Assembly: GCF_016755875.1 (NCBI RefSeq)
Contig: NZ_BNED01000005.1
Span: forward strand, 3,823,001-3,887,000
Length of the DNA: 64,000 bases
Reading direction: 5' to 3'
Source: Streptomyces spororaveus
GTDB taxonomy: Bacteria; Actinomycetota; Actinomycetes; Streptomycetales; Streptomycetaceae
Below are positions 17,437 to 29,300 of the stretch, in pieces (position 1 is the first letter of the stretch; the number at the start of each line of letters is the position of its first letter). The notes below the pieces were generated by a model that was not told the origin of the DNA, did not search any database, and saw only the letters and a program-made list of their open reading frames with translations. The position numbers and the translations under genes were made by a program.

Positions 17437-20400
17437 ATGGGCACGGGTGGCTCCGGCAGTCGTCGACGCCGCTGGGGGAGGGCCGGCGCACCACTGCTGC
17501 TGCTGGTCCCCCTGCTCGCGGTGACGGCGGCCACCGGCCCGGGCGACGCCGAGGCGCGCCCCCTGGCGGCCGACGCCGGTAACGGCCGGGTCGTCTACGC
17601 CGGCACACGCCATCGCAGCCTGGGCAAGGTGGTGTCCGGTACGTCCAGCGTCCCGCTGTTCGGCGCGGGACCGGTGCACCTGGACACCCAACCAGCCGCC
17701 CTCGGCGACCAGTTGGTCTTCGCGAGCCGACGCGACGAACGGGCCCCGCAGGTCTACCTGCGTGCCGCGGACGGCTCGGTGCGGCGCCTGACCAGCGGCA
17801 TGGACGCGGCGAACCCCCGGCTGACACCGGACGGCCGGGCCGTCGTCTTCGACTCCGCCGGGTCCGCCGGATCCGGCGGCACCCAGCGCGACCTCTGGCT
17901 GGTGCGCACCGACGGCACCGGGCTCACCCGGCTGACGGACTCCCCCGCGAACGAGGAGCACCCCACCGTCTCGCCGGAGGGCGGACGTCTGGCGTACTCC
18001 TCCGACGGCGACCGGGCCGCCGGACGGCAGGTCTACGTGCGTCCCCTGCGGGGCGGCGCCGCCACCCGCGTCACCGACCCCGGCAACGGGACGGCCACCG
18101 AGCCGGTGTGGAACCCGGTGGACGACAAGGCGAACCGCGACGTGATCGCCTACACCGCCACCGGCACGGCCGGGCCCCGCCTGCGGTGGACCGACGGGCG
18201 CGGCGACGGACCGCTGCTGGCCGGGGCGCAGGCCAACTGGCGTACCCACGGGGCAGCGTGGCTGCCCGACGGGAACGGTGTCCTCTTCCTCAGCCCCGAC
18301 CGCACCTGTGACTGCGAGGGCGACTGGGACCACGTCTTCCGGGTGCCCGCGCACGCGGCGCAGACGCCCAAGGTGGAGCTCAGCGAGAACCGCGAGATCG
18401 GCCCGCCCACCTGGCTGGGTCCGGCGGACGGCGGCGGCATCGTGGTCGAGCGGATCTCGGCGCCCAAGCCGAACGCGGTGACCCTGCAGGACGCCCGGAT
18501 GGACGGCTCCGACCCCCGCGACCTCAACCTGCCCCTCCTCAAAGAGGACCCGGCGGCCGACACCAACACCGACCCGGCCAAGGACCCGCTGTTCCAGCCG
18601 GCCCCCGGCTTCGACCCGTGGACCGAGCGGCAGAACTACACGCCCGACGGGCGCCGGATCGTACTGACCCGCTTCGAGGACTCGGACGACGGCCGGATCC
18701 AGCGGATCTGGCTCGCGGACGCCGACGGTACCCACGAGGCCGCCATGCCGCTCGCGGGCCGCGGCCCCGGGGACTGGGACACCGACCCGGCGTTCTCCCC
18801 CGACGGCCGCCTCCTGGCCTTCACCCGGACCTCGCCCGGCGGCGTCGGCGGTGGAGCGGGCGTCCCGCGCATCCTGATCGCGGACGCCGCCACGGGCGCC
18901 ATCCGCGGCGAGATCACCCCGCCCGCCGGCCAGGAACGCCGCGGCGACGCCCAGCCCACCTGGTCCTCCGACGGCACGACCCTGGCCTTCACCCGCAACC
19001 TCGTGATCAACGGCGGTGGCGGCAACAAGCACGTCTGGACCGTGCCCGCGGACCACCTGGAGCGGCAGCGCGACCTGAGTGCCACCCTCTGTCCCGGCGC
19101 CTGCGAAGTCATCGACGACAGCCCCGCGTTCTCACCGGACGGCGCCACCATCGCCTTCAACCGCAAGAACGGCGGCGGCCGCGTCGACGAGCGCAGCGGC
19201 ATCCTGCTCGCCGCCGCGGCCGGCGGCACCTGCCGGGTCCTGCTGCCCGACGCCGCCCGCGACGTACCGGGCGCCTGCGGCCGCGAGCTGCCCGAACCCA
19301 CGGCCAAGGGCCCCTTCCAGCCCCGCGACGCCGCATGGACCGCCGACGGCAAGAGCCTCGTACTCAGTGCCCGCGGCTCACGCGCCCCCAACAGCCCGGA
19401 GAAGCTGAAGCTGGTGGACGTGGCCTCCGGCGACCACGACCTGCTCGTCACCGGCCTGCCGGGCCGTCAGAAGGAGCCCGGGATACAGCAGTCGGTGGAC
19501 CTCGCGGTGCGGGCACCGGAGAAGGCCGCGCCGCTCACCGTCGGCAGCTCCGCCACCGTCCGGGTGGACGTCGTCAACCACGGCCCGGCCGCCTCACCCG
19601 GCACCCGGCTGACCGTCGCGCCCCCGCTCGGCGTGGAGGTCACCGCGCTGACCGCACCCGGCGCCACCTGTGACGCGGCGGCGCTGACCTGCGCCCTGGG
19701 CGTGGTGCCCCCGGGCGCCACCGTCCCGGTGACCGTCACCCTCACCGGTGTCACCCCCGGGGACCAGCCGGTGGACTGGTCGGTGACCGGCACCGTGATC
19801 GACCCCCGCCCCAGCGACAACTCCGGCCGGACCGTGGTGCCGGTGCGCGAAGCACCCGTACCCCCGAAGCCCACCCCGCCCACCCCCACCCCCACACCGC
19901 CGACGCCGACGCCGGTCCCGCCGACGACCCCGCCCACGACGCCCACGCCGCAGCCGGAACCGCCCGCGCCCCCGGCCGGGCCCGGGCTGAGCATCACGGC
20001 CCGGCCGAACCCCGGCTACGTGGGCGGCCGCGTCGTCGTCACCTACACCGTCCGCAACGGCCGCAACGCCCTGGCCACCGGCCTGCGGCTGCGCATCGGC
20101 CTCCCGCAGGGCGTGCCCAGCGCCGGACCGCCGCCGGGCTGCGACGGGAACGGGGAGTGCGCCCTGCCGGACCTGGCACCCGGCGCACGGACCGTCCTGC
20201 GGGTCGTCCTCAACCCGGACAGGGCGCTCACCGCCCAGGTCACCGGCGACCTGACCACGACCGGCACCGACGCCGACCCCCGTGACAACACCGCCCGGCA
20301 GGAACTGCGCATCCTCCAGCCGCGCATCGTCGCCGTACCGCCCATCGGCAAGCCCGGCTTCGTCACCTCGGTGCGCGGCGAGGACTTCCCGCCCGGCGCG

Positions 20401-20619
20401 CCGGTGCGGTTCACCTGGAAGCCGGGCATCACGGCCGCGGCGGCGCCGACCCTCCCCCGGCGCGACGGCACGTTCACCGGCCAGCTGCTGATCCTCGCCA
20501 AGGACCAGACGGGCCCCCGGACCATCACCGCCAGCGGCCCCGGCTTCTCACCGGTCCAGACCGACTTCCTCGTGGTCAACGGCTCGGTACAGCCGCCCGA
20601 CGAGGTGACCCGCCGGTGA
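17437..20619 (+). CDS. Secreted TolB-like beta-propeller protein with Ig-like C-terminal domains
   Basis: 1060 residues from the ATG at 17437, with AGGTGG 6 bases before it. An Arg-rich start and hydrophobic stretch (APLLLLVPLLAVTAATGPG) form an export signal. Residues 40-690 carry repeated PD40 blades of the form NPRLTPDGRAVVFDS, HPTVSPEGGRLAYSS, DPAFSPDGRLLAFTR and SPAFSPDGATIAFNR. A DUF11/CARDB-like domain follows, a Pro/Thr linker (about 807-850), a second such domain and a last Ig-like domain. No C-terminal anchor is seen. The gene overlaps the DUF4255 gene by 4 bases (GTGA), tying an exported protein to cytoplasmic CIS assembly genes. Confidence 0.8.
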   Translation: MGTGGSGSRRRRWGRAGAPLLLLVPLLAVTAATGPGDAEARPLAADAGNGRVVYAGTRHRSLGKVVSGTSSVPLFGAGPVHLDTQPAALGDQLVFASRRDERAPQVYLRAADGSVRRLTSGMDAANPRLTPDGRAVVFDSAGSAGSGGTQRDLWLVRTDGTGLTRLTDSPANEEHPTVSPEGGRLAYSSDGDRAAGRQVYVRPLRGGAATRVTDPGNGTATEPVWNPVDDKANRDVIAYTATGTAGPRLRWTDGRGDGPLLAGAQANWRTHGAAWLPDGNGVLFLSPDRTCDCEGDWDHVFRVPAHAAQTPKVELSENREIGPPTWLGPADGGGIVVERISAPKPNAVTLQDARMDGSDPRDLNLPLLKEDPAADTNTDPAKDPLFQPAPGFDPWTERQNYTPDGRRIVLTRFEDSDDGRIQRIWLADADGTHEAAMPLAGRGPGDWDTDPAFSPDGRLLAFTRTSPGGVGGGAGVPRILIADAATGAIRGEITPPAGQERRGDAQPTWSSDGTTLAFTRNLVINGGGGNKHVWTVPADHLERQRDLSATLCPGACEVIDDSPAFSPDGATIAFNRKNGGGRVDERSGILLAAAAGGTCRVLLPDAARDVPGACGRELPEPTAKGPFQPRDAAWTADGKSLVLSARGSRAPNSPEKLKLVDVASGDHDLLVTGLPGRQKEPGIQQSVDLAVRAPEKAAPLTVGSSATVRVDVVNHGPAASPGTRLTVAPPLGVEVTALTAPGATCDAAALTCALGVVPPGATVPVTVTLTGVTPGDQPVDWSVTGTVIDPRPSDNSGRTVVPVREAPVPPKPTPPTPTPTPPTPTPVPPTTPPTTPTPQPEPPAPPAGPGLSITARPNPGYVGGRVVVTYTVRNGRNALATGLRLRIGLPQGVPSAGPPPGCDGNGECALPDLAPGARTVLRVVLNPDRALTAQVTGDLTTTGTDADPRDNTARQELRILQPRIVAVPPIGKPGFVTSVRGEDFPPGAPVRFTWKPGITAAAAPTLPRRDGTFTGQLLILAKDQTGPRTITASGPGFSPVQTDFLVVNGSVQPPDEVTRR

Positions 20620-21320
20620 TCCACGAAGTCGACGAGGGGCTGCGCCGGCTGCTCGCGGAGTCCGGTCTGGAGACGTCGGGCGTCGAGGTGGTCTTCGACG
20701 CCCCGACCAGCGACTGGGCGGCCCGCCGCAGCGCGCCCACGGTCTGCGTGTTCCTGTACGACATCCGCGAGGACCACACCCGGCGCGGCAGCGGCGGCGG
20801 CGAGGTGTACGACGCGGACGGCTTCGTCGTCGCGCGCCGCACCCCGCCGCGCTGGTTCGAGCTGACCTACCTGGTCACCGCGTGGGCCGGCCGTCCGCAG
20901 GACGAGCACCGGCTGCTGTCCCAGGTGCTGTCCTGCCTCGTGAACACCGACGCGCTGCCCCCGCACATGCTCACCGGCACGCTCGCCGAACTCGGCCTGC
21001 TCGTGGACGTGGACGCGGGCGGCACCGGTACGGACGCCCCGGCCGCCTCCGACGTGTGGTCGGCGCTCGGCGGCGACCTGAAGCCCTCCCTCGGGCTGCG
21101 CGTGAAGGCACCGCTGGCCGGCGTCAGCAGGGTCACGGCCCCGCCCGTCACCGAGGGGCTCGCCGTGAACTCCGTACCGCGGACCGCACCGGACGGGACC
21201 GGCGGCACGCGCCGGCTGCGCTACACCGGGCTGGGCGAGCCGGGCCCGGAGGGCTTCGGCGGATCCCGGGAACGGCCGGGCGTTCCCGCGCGCCGCCGAC
21301 GGGGGGAACGACAGCCGTGA
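20616..21320 (+). CDS. DUF4255 (Pvc16 N-terminal domain) CIS cap/terminator protein
   Basis: 234 residues. The DUF4255 domain covers about residues 1-190: IHEVDEGLRRLLAESGLETS, VCVFLYDIREDHTRR, PPRWFELTYLVTAWAGRPQD and EHRLLSQVLSCL are all typical. In related particles this protein caps the distal end of the sheath-tube. The GTG start overlaps the stop of the propeller gene and its stop overlaps the ATPase start, so all three are translationally coupled. The C-terminal 40 residues are Arg/Gly-rich and probably disordered. Confidence 0.87.
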   Translation: MIHEVDEGLRRLLAESGLETSGVEVVFDAPTSDWAARRSAPTVCVFLYDIREDHTRRGSGGGEVYDADGFVVARRTPPRWFELTYLVTAWAGRPQDEHRLLSQVLSCLVNTDALPPHMLTGTLAELGLLVDVDAGGTGTDAPAASDVWSALGGDLKPSLGLRVKAPLAGVSRVTAPPVTEGLAVNSVPRTAPDGTGGTRRLRYTGLGEPGPEGFGGSRERPGVPARRRRGERQP

Positions 21321-23440
21321 CGCACACCGCCGCACCGGCGGCGACACCGGCACCGGGGGCCGCGCCGGCCGTCCCCGCGGTCCCGGCCGGCACCCTCCCG
21401 TACCTGTGGACCCGGCTCCGGCTCGTCGAGGAGCGGGTACGCCTGGCCGTGGCCCTGCGGCGGGCCGCCGATCCCGACCCGGACGACCCCTACCGGGGCC
21501 AGTACCTCACGCCCGAGGCGGTCGCCCGCATCCTGGACGCCCCGCACGGCGGCCCCGATCTGCCCGCGCTCGCACCGGCCGCGCCGCCGCCCGGCTCGCC
21601 GCTCGACGTCCTCGCCGCGCGCTTCGCACTCGAACCGCTCGACGTGGACCTGCTGCTGGTGACCCTCGCGCCGGACCTGGACCCCCGCTTCGAGCGGCTC
21701 TACGGCTACCTCAACGACGACCTGACGCGCCGCCGCCCCACCGTCGGCCTCGCCCTCGAACTGTGCGGCCGCACCGGGTCGGCAGCCGCGCGGCTGCGGC
21801 TCTCCCCCACCGCGCCGCTCCTCGCGGGCGGCCTGCTGGAGGTCACCGAACCGGAGCGGCCGCCCCTGTCGCGGGTACTGGCCGTCCCGGACCGGGTCAC
21901 CGCGCACCTGCTCGGCGACACCTCGCCCGACCCGCGGCTGGCCGACGTACTCGGCCCGGCCCACGAGGACCCTGCCGTCGACCCGGACGAACTGCGGCGG
22001 GCCGTCGCCGCGGCCGCCGGCGGCACCCGTCACGTCCATCTGCGCTCCCGCGGCGGCGACCCGGAGGGCCTGGCCGCCGCCGCGCTCCACGCGTACGGGC
22101 CCCGGCCCCTGGCCCTGGATCCGGCGGCCCTCGCCCGGCACGCCCGCGCCGTACCCGAACTCGCGCGCGCCACCGCCCGCGAGGCCCGCCTGACCGGTGC
22201 CGGTGTCCTGCTGGGGCCGCTGGAGGAACTGCCCGACCAGCCCGGTGAACGGGCCCGCGTCCTGCGCACGCTGTGCACCGCCCTGCACGGGATCCCCCTG
22301 TTCACCTACGGCACGAGCGGCTGGGAACCCGCCTGGGCGGCCGACACCCCCGTCACCCTGACCGTGGCCGCACCCACCCCCGACCGGCAGATCACCCGCT
22401 GGCGGCACGCGCTGGAGGGGACGGCCGCGGGACCCGCCGCGGACGGGGGCGCCGCCGCGCTCGCCCGTTCCGTGTCCGCGCACCGCCTCGACGCCGGGCA
22501 GCTGCGCCGCGCCGCCGACACGGCGGTACGCACCGCCGCGCTCGACGGCCGCCCCCTCACCCCCGACGACCTGCGCACCGCCGTACGGGCCCAGAACGGC
22601 GCGGGGCTCGCCCGCCTCGCCCGCCGGGTGGAGCCGGCGGTGGGCTGGGACGACCTGGTGCTGCCCGCCCCCACCCACCGCCGGCTGCGTGAACTCGCCG
22701 TACGAGCCCGCCACCGCGACCAGGTGCTCGGACAGTGGGGCATGCGGCCCGGCGGCGGCCGCGGGCGCGGGGTGATCGCGCTGTTCGCCGGGTCCTCCGG
22801 CACCGGCAAGACCATGTCCGCCGAGGTGGTGGCGGCCGACCTGGGCATGGACCTGTACGTGGTGGACCTGTCCACGGTCGTCGACAAGTACGTCGGCGAG
22901 ACCGAGAAGAACCTGGAGCGGATCTTCACCGAGGCCTCGGCCGTCAACGCGGTCCTGCTGTTCGACGAGGCCGACGCGATCTTCGGCAAGCGCTCCGAGG
23001 TGAAGGACGCCCACGACAAGAACGCCAACATGGAATCGGCCTACCTGCTCCAGCGGATGGAGTCCTTCGACGGCATCGCCGTCCTCACCACCAACCTGCG
23101 GGCCAACCTCGACGAGGCGTTCACCCGCCGTCTGGACGTGATCGCGGACTTCCCGGTGCCCGACGCCGCCCAGCGCCTGGCCCTGTGGGAGCGGTGCCTG
23201 GGCGACCGGCTGCCCCGGGCCGGCGACCTCGACCTCGGCTTCTGCGCGGACCGGTTCGAACTGGCCGGGGGCTCGATCCGGTCCTGCGCCGTGACGGCCG
23301 CCTACTCCGCTGCCGCGGCGGGCGAACCGCTGACCATGACCCAGGTGGTGACGGCGGTCGTCCAGGAGTACCGCAAGCTCGGACGCCTGATCCTGGAGAG
23401 CGAGTTCGGTCCGTACCTGGGCCAGGTCACCGAGGTGTGA
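21317..23440 (+). CDS. CIS AAA+ ATPase (Afp15/Pvc15-like)
   Basis: 707 residues from the GTG that overlaps the previous stop. The N-terminal 460 residues form the family-specific region (YLTPEAVARILDAP; LAARFALEPLDVDLLLVTLA). The AAA+ module has Walker A GSSGTGKT with Lys at 498, Walker B LLFDEADA with Asp at 550, and arginines in EAFTRRLDVIADFPVP. In contractile injection systems this ATPase is needed for particle assembly; whether it loads cargo or remodels sheath is not settled. It closes the three-gene upstream operon; the structural operon starts 171 bases later. Confidence 0.92.
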   Translation: MTHTAAPAATPAPGAAPAVPAVPAGTLPYLWTRLRLVEERVRLAVALRRAADPDPDDPYRGQYLTPEAVARILDAPHGGPDLPALAPAAPPPGSPLDVLAARFALEPLDVDLLLVTLAPDLDPRFERLYGYLNDDLTRRRPTVGLALELCGRTGSAAARLRLSPTAPLLAGGLLEVTEPERPPLSRVLAVPDRVTAHLLGDTSPDPRLADVLGPAHEDPAVDPDELRRAVAAAAGGTRHVHLRSRGGDPEGLAAAALHAYGPRPLALDPAALARHARAVPELARATAREARLTGAGVLLGPLEELPDQPGERARVLRTLCTALHGIPLFTYGTSGWEPAWAADTPVTLTVAAPTPDRQITRWRHALEGTAAGPAADGGAAALARSVSAHRLDAGQLRRAADTAVRTAALDGRPLTPDDLRTAVRAQNGAGLARLARRVEPAVGWDDLVLPAPTHRRLRELAVRARHRDQVLGQWGMRPGGGRGRGVIALFAGSSGTGKTMSAEVVAADLGMDLYVVDLSTVVDKYVGETEKNLERIFTEASAVNAVLLFDEADAIFGKRSEVKDAHDKNANMESAYLLQRMESFDGIAVLTTNLRANLDEAFTRRLDVIADFPVPDAAQRLALWERCLGDRLPRAGDLDLGFCADRFELAGGSIRSCAVTAAYSAAAAGEPLTMTQVVTAVVQEYRKLGRLILESEFGPYLGQVTEV

Positions 23441-23611
23441 GACGGCGGCGCGGCCGGGGGCGCGGCCCGGTGCCTGGCCGGTCCGGCGGGGGCGACCGGG
23501 AGGGCAGCGCACTTGCCCCCGCCCAGGTCCGAACGTCCTTGTCCCGGGCGGCGGCCGGCGGAAAGGCTGTGGTCAGACCTGATTGCGCAGCTGTGACCCG
23601 AAGGAGCGAGC

Positions 23612-25174
<1,563 letters not shown>

Positions 25175-25209
25175 CCCTCCGGGGCATCAAGGAAAGGTGA
25201 AGGACAGTC

Positions 25210-25650
25210 ATGGCAGAGGGCGATGCTCTTTCCACCCATATCTTCGGCGTGCAGCTCGGCGGCTACCTGGTCGAATCGATCCAGGAGATCAGCGGCCTGA
25301 CCGTCGAGGAAGAGGTCGTCGAGGTCCGCCAGGTCAGCGCGGAGGGCAAGCAGATCATCCGCAAGCAGCCCGGCGCGCGCCAGGCGGGCGAGGTCACGAT
25401 CACCCGGGGACTCGACAAGAGCAGCGAGTTCACCAAGTGGATCAAGGAGACCCTGAACAACGGCGCCGTCGACACCGCTCGGCAGAACCTCACGATCGAG
25501 ATCAAGGACTCCACGGGTGCCACCGTCCGCCGCATCCAGCTGATGCAGGGCTGGGCCTCCAAGTGGGAGGGCCCCTCCCTCAAGGCCGGCGAGTCCGCCG
25601 CGGCCACCGAGTCCGTGACCATCGTGTTCGAGGAGATCATCGTCGAATGA
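25210..25650 (+). CDS. CIS inner tube protein 1
   Basis: 146 residues of the T4 gp19/Hcp-like tube family: HIFGVQLGGYLVESIQEISG, then EVTITRGLDKSSEFTKWIKE and a last strand TESVTIVFEEIIVE. Hexamers stack to form the tube inside the sheath. It follows the sheath gene by 35 bases, and its stop overlaps the next start (ATGA). Confidence 0.94.
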   Translation: MAEGDALSTHIFGVQLGGYLVESIQEISGLTVEEEVVEVRQVSAEGKQIIRKQPGARQAGEVTITRGLDKSSEFTKWIKETLNNGAVDTARQNLTIEIKDSTGATVRRIQLMQGWASKWEGPSLKAGESAAATESVTIVFEEIIVE

Positions 25651-26150
25651 GGCGCCGTACGGTGACGGCGGGCAACCTGGAGGAGATCCTCCAGGCCACT
25701 GCGCCCGCCACGCCCCCGGAGCAGGCGGCACCCGCACCCGCGGCCGCCGCCTCCGCTCCGGCGGGGCGCGAGGACCACAGGCTGCGGACGGAGTTCGAGT
25801 TCGAGCTGCCGCGCGGGTACGTCGACGAAGCGGGCACGCTGCACCGGCACGGCTCGATGCGCCTGGCCACCGCCCGCGACGAACTGCGCCCCCAGATCGA
25901 CCTCCGGGTGAAGGAGAACCCGGCGTACCTGAGCGTGGTGCTGCTCAGCCAGGTGATCACCCGGCTCGGCACCGTCACCGACGTGCACGCCGGGATCGTG
26001 GAACGGATGTACGCGACCGACGTCGCGTTCCTCCAGGACTTCTACCGGCGCGTGAACAGCGAGGGACACACCCGCGCGGCGGTCACCTGCCCGCACTGCG
26101 AGGGCGGTTTCGAGGTCGACCTCTCCGGTGGGCGCCTGGGGGAATCGTGA
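25647..26150 (+). CDS. CIS small conserved protein (tail-assembly type)
   Basis: 167 residues from the ATG overlapping the tube gene stop. An Ala/Pro-rich head of about 45 residues precedes FEFELPRGYVDEAGTLHRHG and the helix ENPAYLSVVLLSQVITRLGT. A single CPHC pair lies near the C-terminus (TCPHCEGGFEVDL). Position and pattern match the small protein found after the tube gene in actinobacterial CIS clusters and resemble phage tail assembly chaperones. The stop overlaps the next start, as for chaperone pairs. Function by position only. Confidence 0.8.
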   Translation: MRRRTVTAGNLEEILQATAPATPPEQAAPAPAAAASAPAGREDHRLRTEFEFELPRGYVDEAGTLHRHGSMRLATARDELRPQIDLRVKENPAYLSVVLLSQVITRLGTVTDVHAGIVERMYATDVAFLQDFYRRVNSEGHTRAAVTCPHCEGGFEVDLSGGRLGES

Positions 26151-26305
26151 CGTACGCCCTCCCCCGGCTCAGGGAGGAGATCGCGTACATCGCCTACCAC
26201 TTCCACTGGCAACGCGAGGAGATCCTCGACCTGACCCACGGCGAGCGCCAGGAGTGGGTCACCGAGATTGCCCGTATCAACACCCGTGTGAACGAAGGCG
26301 GTTGA
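26147..26305 (+). CDS. CIS very small protein (DUF6760-like)
   Basis: 52 residues, starting at the GTG that overlaps the previous stop (GTGA). It reads TYALPRLREEIAYIAYHFHW and continues QREEILDLTHGERQEWVTEI. The pattern of an aromatic-rich helix with W-x(5)-L resembles GpE/T-type phage tail assembly partners and the short DUF6760 proteins of CIS loci. Both neighbours are CIS genes with no spare bases between them, so it is very likely real. Confidence 0.82.
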   Translation: MTYALPRLREEIAYIAYHFHWQREEILDLTHGERQEWVTEIARINTRVNEGG

Positions 26306-26309
26306 GCAG

Positions 26310-29300
26310 ATGGCATGGCGGGACAGGCTGCGTCGGCGCGCCGCCGTGCCGGAAGCCGCGGCGGCGACGGCCGGGACACCGGCGGCGGCCGGATCCGGGG
26401 CGGGATCCGGAGGCACGGCCGCGCCCGGGGCCGTACCCGGCGACTGGGACGGCGGCTGGCGCATGACGGCGCCGCCCGCGCTGACCGTGTCCCGCGCGGC
26501 CATGGGCGTCAGCGACGGGCTCGCCTTCCGCTCCGGCCTGGCCGCGTGGCGCGACCCGTCGTTCGACACCGGGCTCGCGCACGCGCTGCTGCCGTCCGCC
26601 CCGACCGGCCTCGTCCGCGGGGTCACCCGCCCCGCCGGCCCGCGCAGCGGCCCCGGCGGCGGCGGCCCGCTCCTGCTGCGGGCACTGCCCACCGAGCCGG
26701 GCGCGGAGCCGGAGGTGCCGTCGGCCGCGCGGCGCGACACCCCACGGGTCTCGCACCGTACGCGGCCCGACCCGGCGCGCCCGGGGACGGCCGCGTCCAC
26801 CCCGGACCGCGGCACGCCGGGTCCGGTCCTCTCGCGCGCACCCGCCCGGGGTGACGCGGGCACCCCACCGTCGAGCGGCTCCCGCGGCACCGACCGCACC
26901 CCTGGCCCGGCCGCCCCGCCTACCCGGGGCACCGCAGGCACCCCGACGCCGACCGGCCCGCCCGTCTCCCGCGCCCCCGCCCGCGGTGACACGGGCACAC
27001 CATCACCGGGCACGCCGCGCACCACGCCGCCAACCCGACCCCTCGTCTCCCCCACCCCGGCCAGGGACACCACGGACACCCCACCCACAGGCACCCCGCG
27101 CACCACCACGCCGGCCGGCCCGCTCGTCTCCCGTGCCCCCGCCCGCGGTGACACGGGCACACCATCACCGGGCACGCCGCGCACGTCGACGGTGGTTCCG
27201 GACGCGACGGCGGGGGCGACGGCGGCTGCGGCGAACGCCGTGGCACCGTCCCGCGCCGGCGACCACGTACGGGCCCGGGCCGCGGGCTCCGGCCCCGCCC
27301 CGTCGGGCACTTCGGGCGGGTCCGGTTCCGGGCCCGGCGCACGGGGCCTCACGTCCACCCACTCCGCAGCCGTGCTCGGGGCGTCCGCGCCAGCCGTGCA
27401 GCGGGCTGCCGTCTCCCCCGCCGAGCCCGGCCGTACGGCGATCTCGCCCGGGCGGTTCCCGGTGGTCCGCCGCATCGCGGTGGTCCCCGGGGCATCCACC
27501 GAAGCCGTGTCCGGGCCCGCGGCCCAGCGCTCCGCCGCACGCCCCTCCGGGCCCGGGGCGCCCGCCCCGGCGGCCCCCGCCGTGGTCCGGCCGCGCCCCG
27601 TCGGGCGTGCGCTCACCACCGCCCGGGTCCCTGCCACGCCACGGCGCCGCGTGTCCGCCGTGCGGCCGTCCGCCGCGCCGGATCCGGCCCTGGGCGTACC
27701 CGTTCAGCGCGCGCAGACCCGCGCACCGCTCGCCACCCCACTCGGCACCCCGCACACCGAACTCCCGCCCACAGCACCACCGTCGACCCCCGCCCCGGCC
27801 ATGCCCACGGTGCAGCGCCGGGCAGAACCCTCGGAGACGCCGGTGCACCACACCCACACGCCGCTCACCGAGCTCCCGCCCGCGGTCACACCGTCGACCC
27901 CCACCCCCGCGGGCGGCCCCGCACCGGAAACGCCCGTCCAGCGGATACGGACCCGCGCACCCCTCGCCGAACTCCCGCCCACCGCCACCCCATCGGCCCC
28001 CACCCCGGCCATGCCCGCCATGCCCGCCCTGCAGCGCCAGGTGGAACCCGCCGCGAGCGGCCCGGTGGCGGAGACGCCCGTCCAGCCGGCCGCCGCCGAG
28101 TTGGCGGCCACGGCCACCCCGACGAACCCGACCCCGGCCATGCCGACCCTGCAGCGCCAGGCGGAACCCGCCGCAGGCGGCCCCGCACCGGAAACGCCCG
28201 TCCAGCGGATACGGACCCGCGCACCCCTCGCCGAACTCCCGCCCACCGCCACCCCATCGGCCCCCACCCCGGCCATGCCCGCCATGCCCGCCCTGCAGCG
28301 CCAGGCGGAACCCGCCGCGAGCGGCCCGGTGGCGGAGACGCCCGTCCAGCCGGCCGCCGCCGAGTTGGCGGCCACGGCCACCCCGACGAACCCGACCCCG
28401 GCCATGCCGACCCTGCAGCGCCAGGCGGAACCCGCCGCAGGCGGCCCCGCACCGGAAACGCCCGTACAGCGGATGCGGACCCGCGCACCCCTCGGCGCAC
28501 CCCTCGCCGAACTCCCGCCCACCGCCACCCCATCGGCCCCCACCCCGGCCATGCCGACCCGGCAGCGCCCGGCAGCACCGTCGGAGGCGCCGCTCACCGG
28601 GCCACCGCCCGCGGTCACACCGTCGACCCCCACCACCGCCACCCCGGCCATGCCGACCGTGCAGCGTCAGGCAGGGCCCGCCGCCGGCGGCCCCGCGCCG
28701 CGGGTGCGCAGCGGCCTGGGGGCGCCCGTGCCGTCGATGCCGGTGAGCGCCGTCTCCTCCAGGTCCCGCGGGCACACGCCTCTGCCGGGCGCGGGCGCGG
28801 GCACGTCTGCCGCGCAGCCCCGTACCGGAGGGCCGGACGGGCGGGCCACCACCGCCGCCCGGGAGCGTTCCGGGCCGGTCCCGCTCGTGGCCGCCCGTGC
28901 CGTCGGCGGGACGGCCGCGCCCCGCGCGGCCGCGCCCCGGGCGCTCCGGCTCCTGGCGGCTCGGCCCCTGGCCCTCGGCACCCTTGACGTGGCGGGCATG
29001 GGGGCCGCGCCGGCCGCCGTATCCCGCCCCCGCCCGGCCGGCCGGCCCGTGGTCCCGGCGCGCTGGTCCGCCCCGTCCCCCACCGCACCGCGGCAGACGC
29101 CGCAGACGCGGCAGATCCAGCGAGCCGCCCCCGTACCCCCGCGCCCGGCGCCCGCCACGCCCGCGGCTCGCGCCGCAGCCGTCCCGCTGACCGTGACCGG
29201 CCCGTACGCGCCGCCGCTCGTGGTCCAGCCGGCCCCCACCGCTCCGGGTGCGGGACCCGTGCCCGTCGTACGGCCCGCCATCACCCCGGGCGCGCCCGTC

